From contig NZ_SAXY01000011.1 in assembly GCF_008016535.1 (NCBI RefSeq), positions 1 through 43,761 of the forward strand: a DNA stretch of 43,761 bases. Direction: 5' to 3'. Shown piece after piece: positions 26,226-35,896 of the stretch. A model generated the notes under the pieces. That model ran no database searches. It was given only the letters and a program-made list of their open reading frames with translations, and had not been told where the DNA came from. Positions within the stretch are counted from its first letter, which is position 1; the number at the start of each line of letters is the position of its first letter. This DNA comes from Brachyspira pilosicoli. GTDB taxonomy: Bacteria > Spirochaetota > Brachyspiria > Brachyspirales > Brachyspiraceae. Made by a program: the position numbers and the translations under genes.

Positions 26226-27443
26226 ATGAAAATTAAAAAAAACGATAATAATACTAAAGCACTAAAAACTATAAGCAATGCCAATAAAAAAGCTGTAATT
26301 ATATTAATATCTTCATTTGCTTTCATTATTATTCTAGTAGCTTTTATCTTATATTATTTTCTATATAGCAAAATAGATTCAGCAATAAAAAATGATGAAG
26401 AATTATATTTTTCTATACTATTTATAGATGAAAAAGAGGAGCCTTATGGGGCATATGTGGGAGTATTATCAAGTTTACACAATAGAATCGGTTTAATAGG
26501 GCTTCCCAGAAATGCAGCTCTTTGGAAAAACAAAAAAGATGACTCTATACCTCTAAAAGAATTATATAAAGAAGGAGGCGATTCTGCGGTATTTAATGCT
26601 ATAGAAAACACTGTTAATAAAAAAATAACATATAAAATAACATTAGACAATAACAGCATATCAGACATAATAGATTTGATTGGCGGAGTGAAGATGTATG
26701 TAGAAGAGCCTATTCATTATGTAGAAAATAACAGTATTTATAATATTAATTTTGATATTGGAGAATGGATTTTTCAGGGAAATAAAGTAGTATCATATCT
26801 ACATTATATCACTATGAAGCAATATGAGGATATAGAAACATTATATAGACTTGAAGATGTTATTATTAATTTAATGATTAGTTTTATACAAAGTCCTGAG
26901 CTTAAATCTATGATAGTTAGAAAAGATATGAGAAATGCTATATATTCTAAGATAAAAAGCAATTTAAGACCTCCTGATATTAAAGCTATATTAAAAATAA
27001 TATCAAACAGCAATGAAAAAAGCTTAATAGTACAAAATATTGATGGAAGAGTTGATGATAATGGAATAATTAATCCGTTACTTGGAGGAAGTGCTTTTGT
27101 AAAACAGATGGAAGATTTGTCATTATATGTGGGATTAAAAACAGAGAGAAGCGAATTAAATAATGAAGATGTTAGTTTAATAATTTTGAATGGCACTGAT
27201 GTTTCTGGGCTTGCGGATAGGATAAATATTAGGATGCGTTATAGGGGCTTTGCGGCTGGGGAATATGGAAATTTTCCTGCTAAAGTGTATAATAGCATTA
27301 TTCTTATAAGAAACGGAGAGATAGAAAAGTCTTTTATGGTTGCTAATGAATGTAGAATTAGCAGAATATATGCCAAAACCGATAGAAGGCTTTTAAATAA
27401 TGCAGTATTAATTTTGGGGTATGATTACTATGAAATTCAATGA
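26226..27443 (+). CDS. LytR-CpsA-Psr (LCP) family protein with LytR_C domain
   Basis: A short cytoplasmic N-terminus and one membrane helix (about 22-45) are followed by an LCP-like extracytoplasmic domain (about 55-270). The visible LCP-type features are L-P-R-N-A, I-I-D-L-I-G-G-V-K-M-Y-V and R-L-E-D-V-I. The C-terminal LytR_C domain (about 310-405) starts V-S-L-I-I-L-N-G-T-D-V-S-G-L-A and ends I-L-G-Y-D-Y. LCP enzymes ligate glycopolymers to peptidoglycan. Some conserved LCP arginines are not obvious here, so activity is uncertain. I used ATG 26226 because the earlier in-frame start lies inside the tRNA terminator. It overlaps rsfS by 14 bp. Confidence 0.82.
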   Translation: MKIKKNDNNTKALKTISNANKKAVIILISSFAFIIILVAFILYYFLYSKIDSAIKNDEELYFSILFIDEKEEPYGAYVGVLSSLHNRIGLIGLPRNAALWKNKKDDSIPLKELYKEGGDSAVFNAIENTVNKKITYKITLDNNSISDIIDLIGGVKMYVEEPIHYVENNSIYNINFDIGEWIFQGNKVVSYLHYITMKQYEDIETLYRLEDVIINLMISFIQSPELKSMIVRKDMRNAIYSKIKSNLRPPDIKAILKIISNSNEKSLIVQNIDGRVDDNGIINPLLGGSAFVKQMEDLSLYVGLKTERSELNNEDVSLIILNGTDVSGLADRINIRMRYRGFAAGEYGNFPAKVYNSIILIRNGEIEKSFMVANECRISRIYAKTDRRLLNNAVLILGYDYYEIQ

Positions 27444-27819
27444 TTCAAACAAAACAAAAAAAATGATAGACAGAGAAATGGCTAAAAGCCTAACTCTAAA
27501 AGCAGCAAAAGCCTTAGACGATAAAAAACTTGAAGACATAGTAATATTAGATTTAGACGGTGTTACTACCCTTTCAGATTTTTTTATTATAGCAACAGCT
27601 TCTTCTGCTCCGCAAATGAAGGCTGGTTCTGATGCTGTTTATAAAGAATTAAAGGAAGAGGGTATTACTCCTTATGCAGAAAATGATAACAATTCTGATT
27701 CTTTGTGGTATTTAACGGATTACGGATTTTTGGTGATACATTTGTTTACACAAGAAGGAAGAGAGTATTATGATTTGGATAAATTATGGCATGAAGCTAA
27801 AAAAATAGATATGAATTAA
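27430..27819 (+). CDS. rsfS: Ribosomal silencing factor RsfS
   Basis: RsfS binds L14 and prevents subunit joining in starvation. Family marks are A-A-K-A-L-D-D-K-K-L-E-D-I-V-I-L-D-L near 17-34, S-D-F-F-I-I-A-T-A (about 41-49), W-Y-L-T-D-Y-G-F-L-V-I-H-L-F (about 92-105) and E-G-R-E-Y-Y-D-L-D-K-L-W near the end. The ATG at 27430 has GGGG about 10 nt upstream, while the ATG at 27421 abuts that GGGG and is less likely. The overlap with the LCP gene (TGA at 27441) indicates translational coupling. Confidence 0.93.
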   Translation: MKFNDSNKTKKMIDREMAKSLTLKAAKALDDKKLEDIVILDLDGVTTLSDFFIIATASSAPQMKAGSDAVYKELKEEGITPYAENDNNSDSLWYLTDYGFLVIHLFTQEGREYYDLDKLWHEAKKIDMN

Positions 27820-27855
27820 ATTTTTTAAAAATAAAGTTATTTTATGGAGAGTGTT

Positions 27856-28596
27856 ATGAAAAAAATTGTTATTTTATCTTTTTTATTTTTATTTGCTAAA
27901 TTATCATTTGCAGAAAGCGGCTGGCAATTTGGTGCTACTATACCTATTGGGGCTAGTTTTAGCTTTTATAATGTTTATTTTTCTCAAGATGCTCCGCAAA
28001 GCTACAAAGATGCTTATAAAAAAAATAGCGGTACTGTTGGATTTGATGCGGGTATAAGTTTTCAGGCTGGTTATTTAGTAACTGATGAAGATAAAGGAAT
28101 AAGTTTATTAGTAGATATAGGTTATTCTCATGACTCTTTTGGACTTAAAAGCTCTTACAAAGACGGAGTTACTCAGCAAGATGTAAATGTAAGAGAGTAT
28201 TATACTTTTGAAAATATGCAAATTGGCATACTTCCTAAGTTCCATTATAATAATTTTGCTTTAGGACTTGGTATTGGAGTAAAAGTGCCTTTATACCTTA
28301 CACATTCTGCAGAGTTTTTTAGCGGAAATACAAGCACTAAAACTTTTAGTTATTATGATGCATTAAAAATAGATGATGTAATGAAAAATGCAGTTATGAC
28401 ATATATTAAACTTACTTTTGATTATTCTTTTAACATTAAAGATAATGTTGCATTATTAGTTGGTGCATATGTCGGCACTGATTTTGGGATAGATTTAAGA
28501 GGTGCAGAAAAAGTTCTTGTTGAAAGCAGAAACTTAGCTTCTTTGGATATAGGTGCACAAGTGGGAATGAAATTCGGCACTACTATAGGCTATTAA
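27856..28596 (+). CDS. Probable outer-membrane beta-barrel protein
   Basis: The signal peptide (M-K-K-I-V-I-L-S-F-L-F-L-F-A-K-L-S-F-A) is cleaved before E-S-G-W. The mature protein alternates short amphipathic strands with glycine-rich turns (G-A-T-I-P-I-G-A-S-F-S-F-Y, F-A-L-G-L-G-I-G-V-K-V-P-L-Y, L-L-V-G-A-Y-V-G-T-D-F-G). It ends in a strand G-A-Q-V-G-M-K-F-G, consistent with an 8-10 strand barrel. I do not recognise a named family. ATG 27856 has GGAGAG about 5 nt upstream, and the ATG at 27844 would overlap that site. It follows rsfS by 36 bp. Confidence 0.75.
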   Translation: MKKIVILSFLFLFAKLSFAESGWQFGATIPIGASFSFYNVYFSQDAPQSYKDAYKKNSGTVGFDAGISFQAGYLVTDEDKGISLLVDIGYSHDSFGLKSSYKDGVTQQDVNVREYYTFENMQIGILPKFHYNNFALGLGIGVKVPLYLTHSAEFFSGNTSTKTFSYYDALKIDDVMKNAVMTYIKLTFDYSFNIKDNVALLVGAYVGTDFGIDLRGAEKVLVESRNLASLDIGAQVGMKFGTTIGY

Positions 28597-28603
28597 AAAT
28601 AAT

Positions 28604-29524
28604 ATGATATTTATAATAATATTATTACTTTTAGTTATTATTATTATTATTATTATATCAAATTATTATGTGCAGCTAGTTTTAATTAAAGGCAAAAAAA
28701 GAGTACTTGAAATCAAAAAAAACAGTAAAGAAGAAACTGAAGAAGAACTATTAGAAAAAGAAAAAAGAAGAGAATGGTTTGAAAAATCTCAAATAGATGT
28801 ATATACCAAAACTTCTGATAATTTAAAACTGCATGCTCATTTTATAGAGAATAAAAACTCTAATATTTACACCATAATAGTTCACGGATACGAGAGTAAA
28901 GGCTCTAATATGAGATATTATGCTGAGAAGTTTTTTAATATGGGGTATAATGCTCTTCTTGTAGATTTGAGAACTCATGGATTAAGCGAGGGTAATTCTT
29001 ATGGTATGGGTTATTTAGAAAAAGAGGATATTCTCTCTTGGATTAAATACATATTATCAATTAATAGTAATGCTGATATTATTTTATTTGGCATTTCTAT
29101 GGGAGCAGAGGCTATAATGATTGCTTTAGCTGAAAATCTCCCTTCAAATGTTAAACTTGCTATAGAAGATTCTGGATTTACTAATGCTAATGAACAGCTT
29201 GGAAATAGATTAAAAATAAGCTATCATCTGCCCTATTTTCCTTTTATACCCATAATATCATTAATAACAAAATTAAGAATAGGATATTTCTTTTCACAGG
29301 CTAATGCTTTAAAATCTGTATCAAAAACAAAAACTCCTATACTATTTATTCACGGCAGTAAAGATGATTTAGTGCCTTTAGAAATGATGGATAGGCTATA
29401 TAATGCTTGTTCATCAAAAAAGGATAAATTAATTGTAGAAGGTGCTTATCATATAAGTTCTGCAAAACATAATGAAAAATTATATTGGGAAAAAATAAAA
29501 GAGTTTACAGCACAGTATTTATAA
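28604..29524 (+). CDS. Membrane-anchored alpha/beta hydrolase
   Basis: An N-terminal membrane helix (about 1-22) precedes a serine-hydrolase fold. It has V-H-G-Y-E-S near 94 (oxyanion region), nucleophile Ser in G-I-S-M-G-A near 166, an Asp in G-S-K-D-D-L-V-P near 257 and a His in G-A-Y-H-I-S-S-A near 284. It resembles YqkD/BAAT-like hydrolases, and the substrate is unknown. It starts 7 bp after the barrel protein with no Shine-Dalgarno sequence, so it is probably translationally coupled. It is convergent with the lipoprotein gene. Confidence 0.88.
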   Translation: MIFIIILLLLVIIIIIIISNYYVQLVLIKGKKRVLEIKKNSKEETEEELLEKEKRREWFEKSQIDVYTKTSDNLKLHAHFIENKNSNIYTIIVHGYESKGSNMRYYAEKFFNMGYNALLVDLRTHGLSEGNSYGMGYLEKEDILSWIKYILSINSNADIILFGISMGAEAIMIALAENLPSNVKLAIEDSGFTNANEQLGNRLKISYHLPYFPFIPIISLITKLRIGYFFSQANALKSVSKTKTPILFIHGSKDDLVPLEMMDRLYNACSSKKDKLIVEGAYHISSAKHNEKLYWEKIKEFTAQYL

Positions 29525-29550
29525 TTTTATTACTAATAGAAAATCATATA

Positions 29551-30009
29551 TTAATTTGTTGCTGTATTAGTCTCTACAATATGGTTTGTATAGAGAGAAT
29601 ATAATCTATACGAAGCTCTATCTGTAGTATATGCCTTATTATTCATCTCAAAAGCGTATAGCTCCCAATTATAATGGTCAAGTATTTTAAATTGAAAAAT
29701 ATATTTATTTGTATCTATTGTACCTATGATATCTACATAACGCATATAATCATCTTCTGCTATAAAATCTTCCCATTCAACAGTATTAAAAGATGATATC
29801 AAATCCTCTATTTTTATATCAGGGTACATTGTAAAAGAACTTTTTTTTATTAAGCCTATAGCATCAAATTTTCTGCTTCTAACATCTATATCATTGGTAT
29901 ATACATTATTTGTCATATTAGCAGTATATTGTTTACTTTCATAAACTATATTTTTTTCACAAGATATGATAAAAACAAACAATAATGAAATAATTAATAA
30001 TTTATTCAT
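29551..30009 (-). CDS. Lipoprotein of unknown function
   Basis: The N-terminus M-N-K-L-L-I-I-S-L-L-F-V-F-I-I-S-C has a lipobox ending at Cys17, so signal peptidase II processing and lipid anchoring are predicted. The mature 136 residues are Tyr/Asp/Asn-rich. A W-E-D-F-I-A-E-D-D-Y region and I-G-T-I-D-T-N-K-Y-I-F-Q-F-K-I-L suggest a small strand-rich domain I do not recognise. AGGG lies about 10 nt before the ATG. It is divergent from gap across a 224-bp gap in which only the gap promoter is evident. Confidence 0.75.
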   Translation of the reverse strand: MNKLLIISLLFVFIISCEKNIVYESKQYTANMTNNVYTNDIDVRSRKFDAIGLIKKSSFTMYPDIKIEDLISSFNTVEWEDFIAEDDYMRYVDIIGTIDTNKYIFQFKILDHYNWELYAFEMNNKAYTTDRASYRLYSLYTNHIVETNTATN

Positions 30010-30153
30010 TACTTAAAAACCCTACCATTTTTAATATATAATTAAAACAATAAATTTCAATTATATTTTTTTACTAAATAATATAATTTAACTATGTCGG
30101 AAAATAAAACAAATAAAATTATGTTAGATAAAATTAAAAATATTAAATTATCC

Positions 30154-30182
30154 TTGACTTAAATTTTTATTTATGATAGCAT
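30154..30182 (+). promoter_or_regulatory. gap promoter
   Basis: TTGACT (30154-30159), 17-bp spacer, TAGCAT (30177-30182), about 50 nt before the gap ATG. The -35 is good and the -10 weak. Confidence 0.45.
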
Positions 30183-30218
30183 AGATTTTATATGTTCGTA
30201 TATAGAATATTATTTTAA

Positions 30219-31277
<1,059 letters not shown>

Positions 31278-31313
31278 TAATAAGTTATAATAATTAATTT
31301 ATTAGGCTATAAT

Positions 31314-31356
31314 AAGGGTGCATAATATTATAAATTATAGCACCCTTTAAATTTTT
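31314..31356 (+). terminator. Terminator or attenuator between gap and pgk
   Basis: AAGGGTGC (31314-31321) pairs with GCACCCTT (31340-31347) across an 18-nt AT-rich loop, followed by TAAATTTTT. It may stop part of the gap transcripts and so set the gap:pgk ratio. No separate pgk promoter is obvious. Confidence 0.55.
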
Positions 31357-31387
31357 AATAAGTATAAAAAATTTAAAGGATATAAAA

Positions 31388-32587
31388 ATGAAAAAATCAG
31401 TAAAAGATATAGACATTAAAGGTAAAAAAGTCATAATGAGAGTTGATTTCAATGTACCTCTTGATAAAGAAACAAGCTCTAAAATTACAGATACTACAAG
31501 AGTAGATGCTGCTATGCCTACTATAGAATACATTCTCTCTCAGGGTGCTTCTCTCATACTTATGAGCCATTTAGGAAGACCAAAAGGTGAAGCTAATCCT
31601 AAATATTCTTTGAAACCTGTTTATGATTATTTGAAAACTAAACTTCCTAACAATAAAGTTATTTTTGCTAATGATTGTATAGGTGAAGAAGTAAAAAAAC
31701 TTGCTGCTGAATTAAAGTCAGGAGACGTACTTTTACTTGAAAACTTAAGATATCATGCTGAAGAAGAGAAAAATGATGCAGCATTCTCTAAACAATTAGC
31801 TGATTTAGCTGATGTTTATGTTAATGATGCTTTCGGTACTGCTCACAGAGCACATGCTTCTACTGCTGGAATAGTATCTGCTAAAGCTGGAATGCCTGCT
31901 GTTGCTGGTTTCTTGATGGAGAAAGAGATACAATATTTAGGAGATGCTGTTGCTAACCCTGCTCGTCCTTTTGTTGCTATAATCGGCGGAGCTAAAGTTT
32001 CTTCTAAAATATCTGTACTTAAAAACTTGCTTAACAAAGTTGATACTTTAATTGTTGTAGGCGGTATGGCTTATACTTTCTTTAAGGCTAAAGGATTAGA
32101 AATAGGTACTTCTTTATGTGAAGATGATTATATTGCTACTGCTAAAGAGATTATGGATAAAGCTAAAGAATTAAATAAAACTTTATATTTACCTGTTGAC
32201 AATGTTATAGCTGACAAATTTGATAATGATGCTGCTATAAAAGTTGTAGATTCTAATGCTATACCTGCTGGTTGGATGGGTATGGATGTTGGTCCTAAAA
32301 CTTTAACAGAAATTGAAAACATACTAAAAAATGCTAAAACTGTTGTTTGGAATGGACCATTAGGTGTATTTGAAATGGCTAATTTTGCTAAGGGTACTTT
32401 CGAGGTAGCTAAATTTATTGCTAATTCTGGTGCTGTAAGCATTATCGGAGGCGGAGACAGTGTATCTGCTGTTAATAAATCTGGTGTTGCTGACAAGATG
32501 ACTCACGTATCTACAGGTGGTGGTGCTTCTTTAGAGTTCCTTGAAGGAATAGAATTACCTGGTATAGCTGTATTACAAGATAAGTAA
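31388..32587 (+). CDS. pgk: Phosphoglycerate kinase
   Basis: Pgk makes ATP and 3-phosphoglycerate from 1,3-bisphosphoglycerate. Family marks are R-V-D-F-N-V-P-L (about 18-25), S-H-L-G-R-P-K-G (about 59-66), G-G-A-K-V-S-S-K (about 199-206) and the C-terminal nucleotide loop G-G-G-D-S-V-S-A-V. The length (399) is normal. AAAGGA lies before the ATG. It follows gap, forming a glycolytic pair, and ends at a strong bidirectional terminator. Confidence 0.98.
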   Translation: MKKSVKDIDIKGKKVIMRVDFNVPLDKETSSKITDTTRVDAAMPTIEYILSQGASLILMSHLGRPKGEANPKYSLKPVYDYLKTKLPNNKVIFANDCIGEEVKKLAAELKSGDVLLLENLRYHAEEEKNDAAFSKQLADLADVYVNDAFGTAHRAHASTAGIVSAKAGMPAVAGFLMEKEIQYLGDAVANPARPFVAIIGGAKVSSKISVLKNLLNKVDTLIVVGGMAYTFFKAKGLEIGTSLCEDDYIATAKEIMDKAKELNKTLYLPVDNVIADKFDNDAAIKVVDSNAIPAGWMGMDVGPKTLTEIENILKNAKTVVWNGPLGVFEMANFAKGTFEVAKFIANSGAVSIIGGGDSVSAVNKSGVADKMTHVSTGGGASLEFLEGIELPGIAVLQDK

Positions 32588-32614
32588 TATATTTATTTAG
32601 TTTTCAATAAACAA

Positions 32615-32652
32615 AAAGCCTTTGGTAGTTTTTAGCTATCAAAGGCTTTTTT
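32615..32652. terminator. Bidirectional terminator between pgk and the PTS operon
   Basis: A 14-bp stem, AAAGCCTTTGGTAG (32615-32628) with CTATCAAAGGCTTT (32636-32649; one G-U pair), has T-runs on both strands. It serves pgk on the plus strand and the convergent PTS/mur operon on the minus strand. Confidence 0.85.
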
Positions 32653-32665
32653 ATTATTAATATAA

Positions 32666-33097
32666 TTAATCTAAATCTATATCATCATCATCTTCTTCAT
32701 TTAAAGATGGTTCTAAAATTGCATCTTTACCTGTACTAATTATATCATTTACTAATTCATTAATATCTTCTTTATCAGAAGAAAAATATTCTAATAACAT
32801 AGCAAAATTCATTCCTGCTATTAATCTTATATTAAAATTATCTTTTTCTTTTTTTGAAAATATATTTCCTATATTAAAAGGAGTTCCGCCGTATAAATCC
32901 GCTAATATTATAATATCTTTTACATCATTCATTTCATTCAAACAGCTTTGTAATTTTTTAGAAGTTCCTTCAAATCCGTCATCAGCAGTCATACATACTG
33001 TATGATATCCTGAAACTTCTCCTAATATCATTTTGGCAGATTCCATTATTTCATGAGCAAAATTACCATGACTCATAAGTATTAAACTAGGTTTCAT
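32666..33097 (-). CDS. PTS mannose-family EIIA component
   Basis: This cytoplasmic phosphocarrier receives phosphate from HPr. M-S-H-G-N-F-A places the phosphorylated histidine at His10, as in the EIIA-Man domain. A-D-L-Y-G-G-T-P-F-N (about 67-76) is the second family signature. The length (143) fits a stand-alone EIIA, with an acidic tail (E-E-D-D-D-D-I-D). GGAG lies 7 nt before the ATG. It is the last gene of the operon, 3 bp after the hydrolase gene, and should supply IIB at 35897-36373. Confidence 0.93.
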   Translation of the reverse strand: MKPSLILMSHGNFAHEIMESAKMILGEVSGYHTVCMTADDGFEGTSKKLQSCLNEMNDVKDIIILADLYGGTPFNIGNIFSKKEKDNFNIRLIAGMNFAMLLEYFSSDKEDINELVNDIISTGKDAILEPSLNEEDDDDIDLD

Positions 33098-33100
33098 TTA

Positions 33101-34060
33101 TTACTCCATAAATATTTTATTAATTTCTTCTCTTAATTCTAAATAAGTATTATTATCTCTATTTGGATGAATTCTGTTTGTAAGAATTATCATAGCCTCT
33201 TTAGAGTTTAAATTTATTAATATAGAAGTTCCTGTAAAACCTGTATGATATAAAGTATATTTTCCATATCTTTTATCCCAACCTAAAGTTCTCTCTCCAA
33301 AATTAATATCTATTAATTTTTTTATTGAATTATGAGATAAAATTTTTTCATCATCATTTGATATAGAACAAACAAAAATATTTAAATCTTCAAGCGTAGA
33401 AAATAACCCCGCACTTCCTATCTCTCCTAAAGCATAAGATTTAGAATCATGAACCTCTCCGCAAATTATTCCTCTCTTATCTGTAATTTCAGTTGGTATG
33501 CAGCAATCTTTATTTAAAGGATGATATGAAGTATTATTCATATTAGCAGAATTAAAAATATAATCTTTAAATGATTTATCTAAATTTGAATTTGTAATAT
33601 TTTCTATTATAAATCCAAGTATAATAAAACCTATATCAGAATATATTGTTTTATGATAGTTTTCTTTATTTATAATAGTGCTATCAAATATTTTATTTTT
33701 ATCTATATTAGTTTTATTATCTAAATCTGCTTTAACTCCTGAATTATGAAGCAGAAGTTCTTCTATAGTAATATTTTCATCTTTAAAATTACTGCAAAAT
33801 TTGACAGCTTTATCATCTAAATTGATTTTACCAAAATCTAATAATTTGAGCATCATTGAAGTAGTACCTATCACTTTTGTAAGAGAAGCTAAATCATAAA
33901 TACTGTTATTATCAACTCTCTTTAAATTATTAGTTCCATAAATACCTATATAATTATTTTTAACATCATTATCTTTAATAAAACTATATGAAACATTATA
34001 TATAATGTTGTTTTCTATAGCTTTATTTAATATAGATGATATAGTATCAAATTTATTCAC
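33101..34060 (-). CDS. Beta-lactamase-fold serine hydrolase (possible muropeptide amidase)
   Basis: The protein belongs to the class C beta-lactamase/penicillin-binding family. S59-L-T-K62 is the SxxK nucleophile motif, Y140-S-D takes the YxN place, and H-T-G near 271 takes the K/HTG place. It has no signal peptide, so it is probably cytoplasmic. In B. subtilis a member of this superfamily (AmiE/YbbE, exported) removes peptide from N-acetylmuramyl-L-alanine and is encoded with murQ-murR. By context this gene may do similar work inside the cell; that is inference. GTG start with AAGGAAA 5 nt upstream. It lies between murQ and EIIA. Confidence 0.85.
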   Translation of the reverse strand: MNKFDTISSILNKAIENNIIYNVSYSFIKDNDVKNNYIGIYGTNNLKRVDNNSIYDLASLTKVIGTTSMMLKLLDFGKINLDDKAVKFCSNFKDENITIEELLLHNSGVKADLDNKTNIDKNKIFDSTIINKENYHKTIYSDIGFIILGFIIENITNSNLDKSFKDYIFNSANMNNTSYHPLNKDCCIPTEITDKRGIICGEVHDSKSYALGEIGSAGLFSTLEDLNIFVCSISNDDEKILSHNSIKKLIDINFGERTLGWDKRYGKYTLYHTGFTGTSILINLNSKEAMIILTNRIHPNRDNNTYLELREEINKIFME

Positions 34061-34091
34061 AGTAATTTCCTTAAGTATAAATTATAATTTT

Positions 34092-35000
34092 TTAGGCACT
34101 TTTAGCTTTTTCTATAGCTATTCTTACCATATTATTAGATTCTTTTAAAAGTTTCTGAGCTTTATCCTTATCTATGGAAGCCTTATTCATTATAATTGAT
34201 ACAGCAACAGATTTTCCTGATTCTTCAAATAATTTAGAAGATTTTTCTATATCAACTCCTGTTATTGAAGATATCATTCTTATAGCTCTAGTTTCCAACT
34301 TTTTATTTGTAGGAAGCACATTAACCATATAGTTTCCATATACCATTCCTGATTTTATCATAACCCCTGTTGAAATACTGTTTACAACCATCTTAGCAGC
34401 TGTTCCTGATTTCATTCTAGTAGAACCTGATATTACTTCAGCCCCCACTATAGGAGTAATTACTATATCAGCAGATTTTTCAACATTTTCATTTCTGTTT
34501 GATGATATCATCACAGTTAATGCCCCTATTTCTTTTGCATAATCCAATCCTCCTAATACATAAGGAGTTCTTCCGCTTGCAGCTATACCTACAACACAAT
34601 CCAAATTAGAAAGTTTGCAATTTACTAAATCTTCTCTTCCTAATTCTCTTGAATCTTCCGCACCTTCTACAGCTCTATACATAGCTTCTTTGCCTCCTGC
34701 TATTAGTCCGAAAGCTCTTTCAGGTGAAACATTATATGTAGGAGTAAGCTCTACTGCATCTAAAGTACCCATTCTTCCAGATGAACCAGCACCTATATAT
34801 ATCAATCTCCCACCTTTTATATATCTTTTTGCTATTTCATCTATAGCTTTTGCAATATTTTCACTTTCTTTTCCTACAGCATCAGCAACTTTAGAATCTT
34901 CTGTATTAATTATTTTAACCATTTCTATAGTACTTAAAGCATCTATATTCTTGGAATTTTCATTTACAGATTCTGTTACAAGATTATCTAAATTTTCCAT
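34092..35000 (-). CDS. murQ: N-acetylmuramic acid 6-phosphate etherase
   Basis: MurQ cleaves the lactyl ether of MurNAc-6-P to give GlcNAc-6-P and D-lactate. With the start at 35000 the protein has 302 residues, the family norm, and opens M-E-N-L-D-N-L-V-T-E-S. S-T-I-E-M-V-K-I-I-N, the SIS core Y-I-G-A-G-S-S-G-R-M-G-T-L-D (about 66-79) and A-E-V-I-S-G-S-T-R-M-K-S-G-T-A follow, with the catalytic Glu expected in the D-A-V-E-L-T-P stretch. GGAG lies 10 nt before 35000. The upstream ATG at 35036 has no Shine-Dalgarno sequence and overlaps the regulator gene. It follows the MurR-like gene by 22 bp. Confidence 0.95.
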   Translation of the reverse strand: MENLDNLVTESVNENSKNIDALSTIEMVKIINTEDSKVADAVGKESENIAKAIDEIAKRYIKGGRLIYIGAGSSGRMGTLDAVELTPTYNVSPERAFGLIAGGKEAMYRAVEGAEDSRELGREDLVNCKLSNLDCVVGIAASGRTPYVLGGLDYAKEIGALTVMISSNRNENVEKSADIVITPIVGAEVISGSTRMKSGTAAKMVVNSISTGVMIKSGMVYGNYMVNVLPTNKKLETRAIRMISSITGVDIEKSSKLFEESGKSVAVSIIMNKASIDKDKAQKLLKESNNMVRIAIEKAKSA

Positions 35001-35022
35001 AATTTTATAACTCCATATATCT

Positions 35023-35880
35023 TTATTCTTCATCATCTAATTTTAATTCTCTAGTCAGAATGCTAGTCTTTATAAGATTTTCTTTTATATTTTCAAAATC
35101 TTTTTGTATAGCTCCGAAATATAAAAGATCACTCACGATAAGAGATGAATACTTAGAAGTAATAGCTCCAATTCTAGTAAGTTCTTCATTATTAGGTACC
35201 GTAATTAGAACATCAGCCATTTTAGAGAGATAATTCGTTTTTTTTCTTGTTACAGCTATTATCGAAGCATTTTTTGAAGAAGCTATTTTTACAGGATAAA
35301 TTACTTCATTGCTTCTTCCGCTATATGAAAAAGCTATAACTACATCTTCTTCTGTAAGATAATTAAAAAACTCAGCATTTAAATGGGCATCTTCATAAAA
35401 GAAAGCATTAAAATTTGCTCTCTTAAGTTTATGAAATAAATCATAAGCAGATAAAGAAGAAGCACCTATACCAAGCATATATATATTTCTTGCTTTTCTT
35501 ATTAATTTAAAAGCCCTCTCCAAAGCATCTTTATCTAGCTGATAGAAAAAATCTTCATTAGATGATTTAATCAAAAGCATAATTTTATCGCATAATTCTT
35601 CTACATTATCATCAGCTGATATTATAGTATTAATATTATATTTATTATCATCATCGCTATTTTTACTTGCTATTGATATTTTAAGCTCATCTAATCCCTT
35701 AAATCCAATATCCTTTGCAAATCTTACCACAGAAGCTGAAGATACCCCGCAATTTTTTGAAATATCCAAAGCAGTTAATTTAATAACCTCTTTGGGATTG
35801 GACAAGATATAATTAGATATTTTCTTGTATGCTTTACTAAAATCTTCGTATTTATCTCTTATTACTAAATATGCATTCAT
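35023..35880 (-). CDS. murR: MurR/RpiR-family transcriptional regulator
   Basis: An N-terminal RpiR helix-turn-helix (about 1-77, with L-T-A-L-D-I-S-K-N-C-G-V-S-S-A-S-V-V-R-F) is joined to a sugar-phosphate-binding SIS domain (about 120-255, with L-G-I-G-A-S-S-L-S-A and A-F-S-Y-S-G-R-S-N-E). Such proteins sense phosphosugars. Placed directly before murQ, the likely ligand is MurNAc-6-P. It probably controls its own operon through the two palindromes at 38095-38109 and 38130-38156. AGAG is a weak ribosome-binding site. Assignment as MurR rests on context rather than on specificity residues. Confidence 0.88.
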   Translation of the reverse strand: MNAYLVIRDKYEDFSKAYKKISNYILSNPKEVIKLTALDISKNCGVSSASVVRFAKDIGFKGLDELKISIASKNSDDDNKYNINTIISADDNVEELCDKIMLLIKSSNEDFFYQLDKDALERAFKLIRKARNIYMLGIGASSLSAYDLFHKLKRANFNAFFYEDAHLNAEFFNYLTEEDVVIAFSYSGRSNEVIYPVKIASSKNASIIAVTRKKTNYLSKMADVLITVPNNEELTRIGAITSKYSSLIVSDLLYFGAIQKDFENIKENLIKTSILTRELKLDDEE

Positions 35881-35896
35881 TTAATTACTCTGCTCA

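Noticed and set aside
35001-35036. Longer murQ start at 35036
   Set aside because: It overlaps the end of the regulator gene and lacks a Shine-Dalgarno sequence. The start at 35000 has GGAG and matches the family N-terminus.
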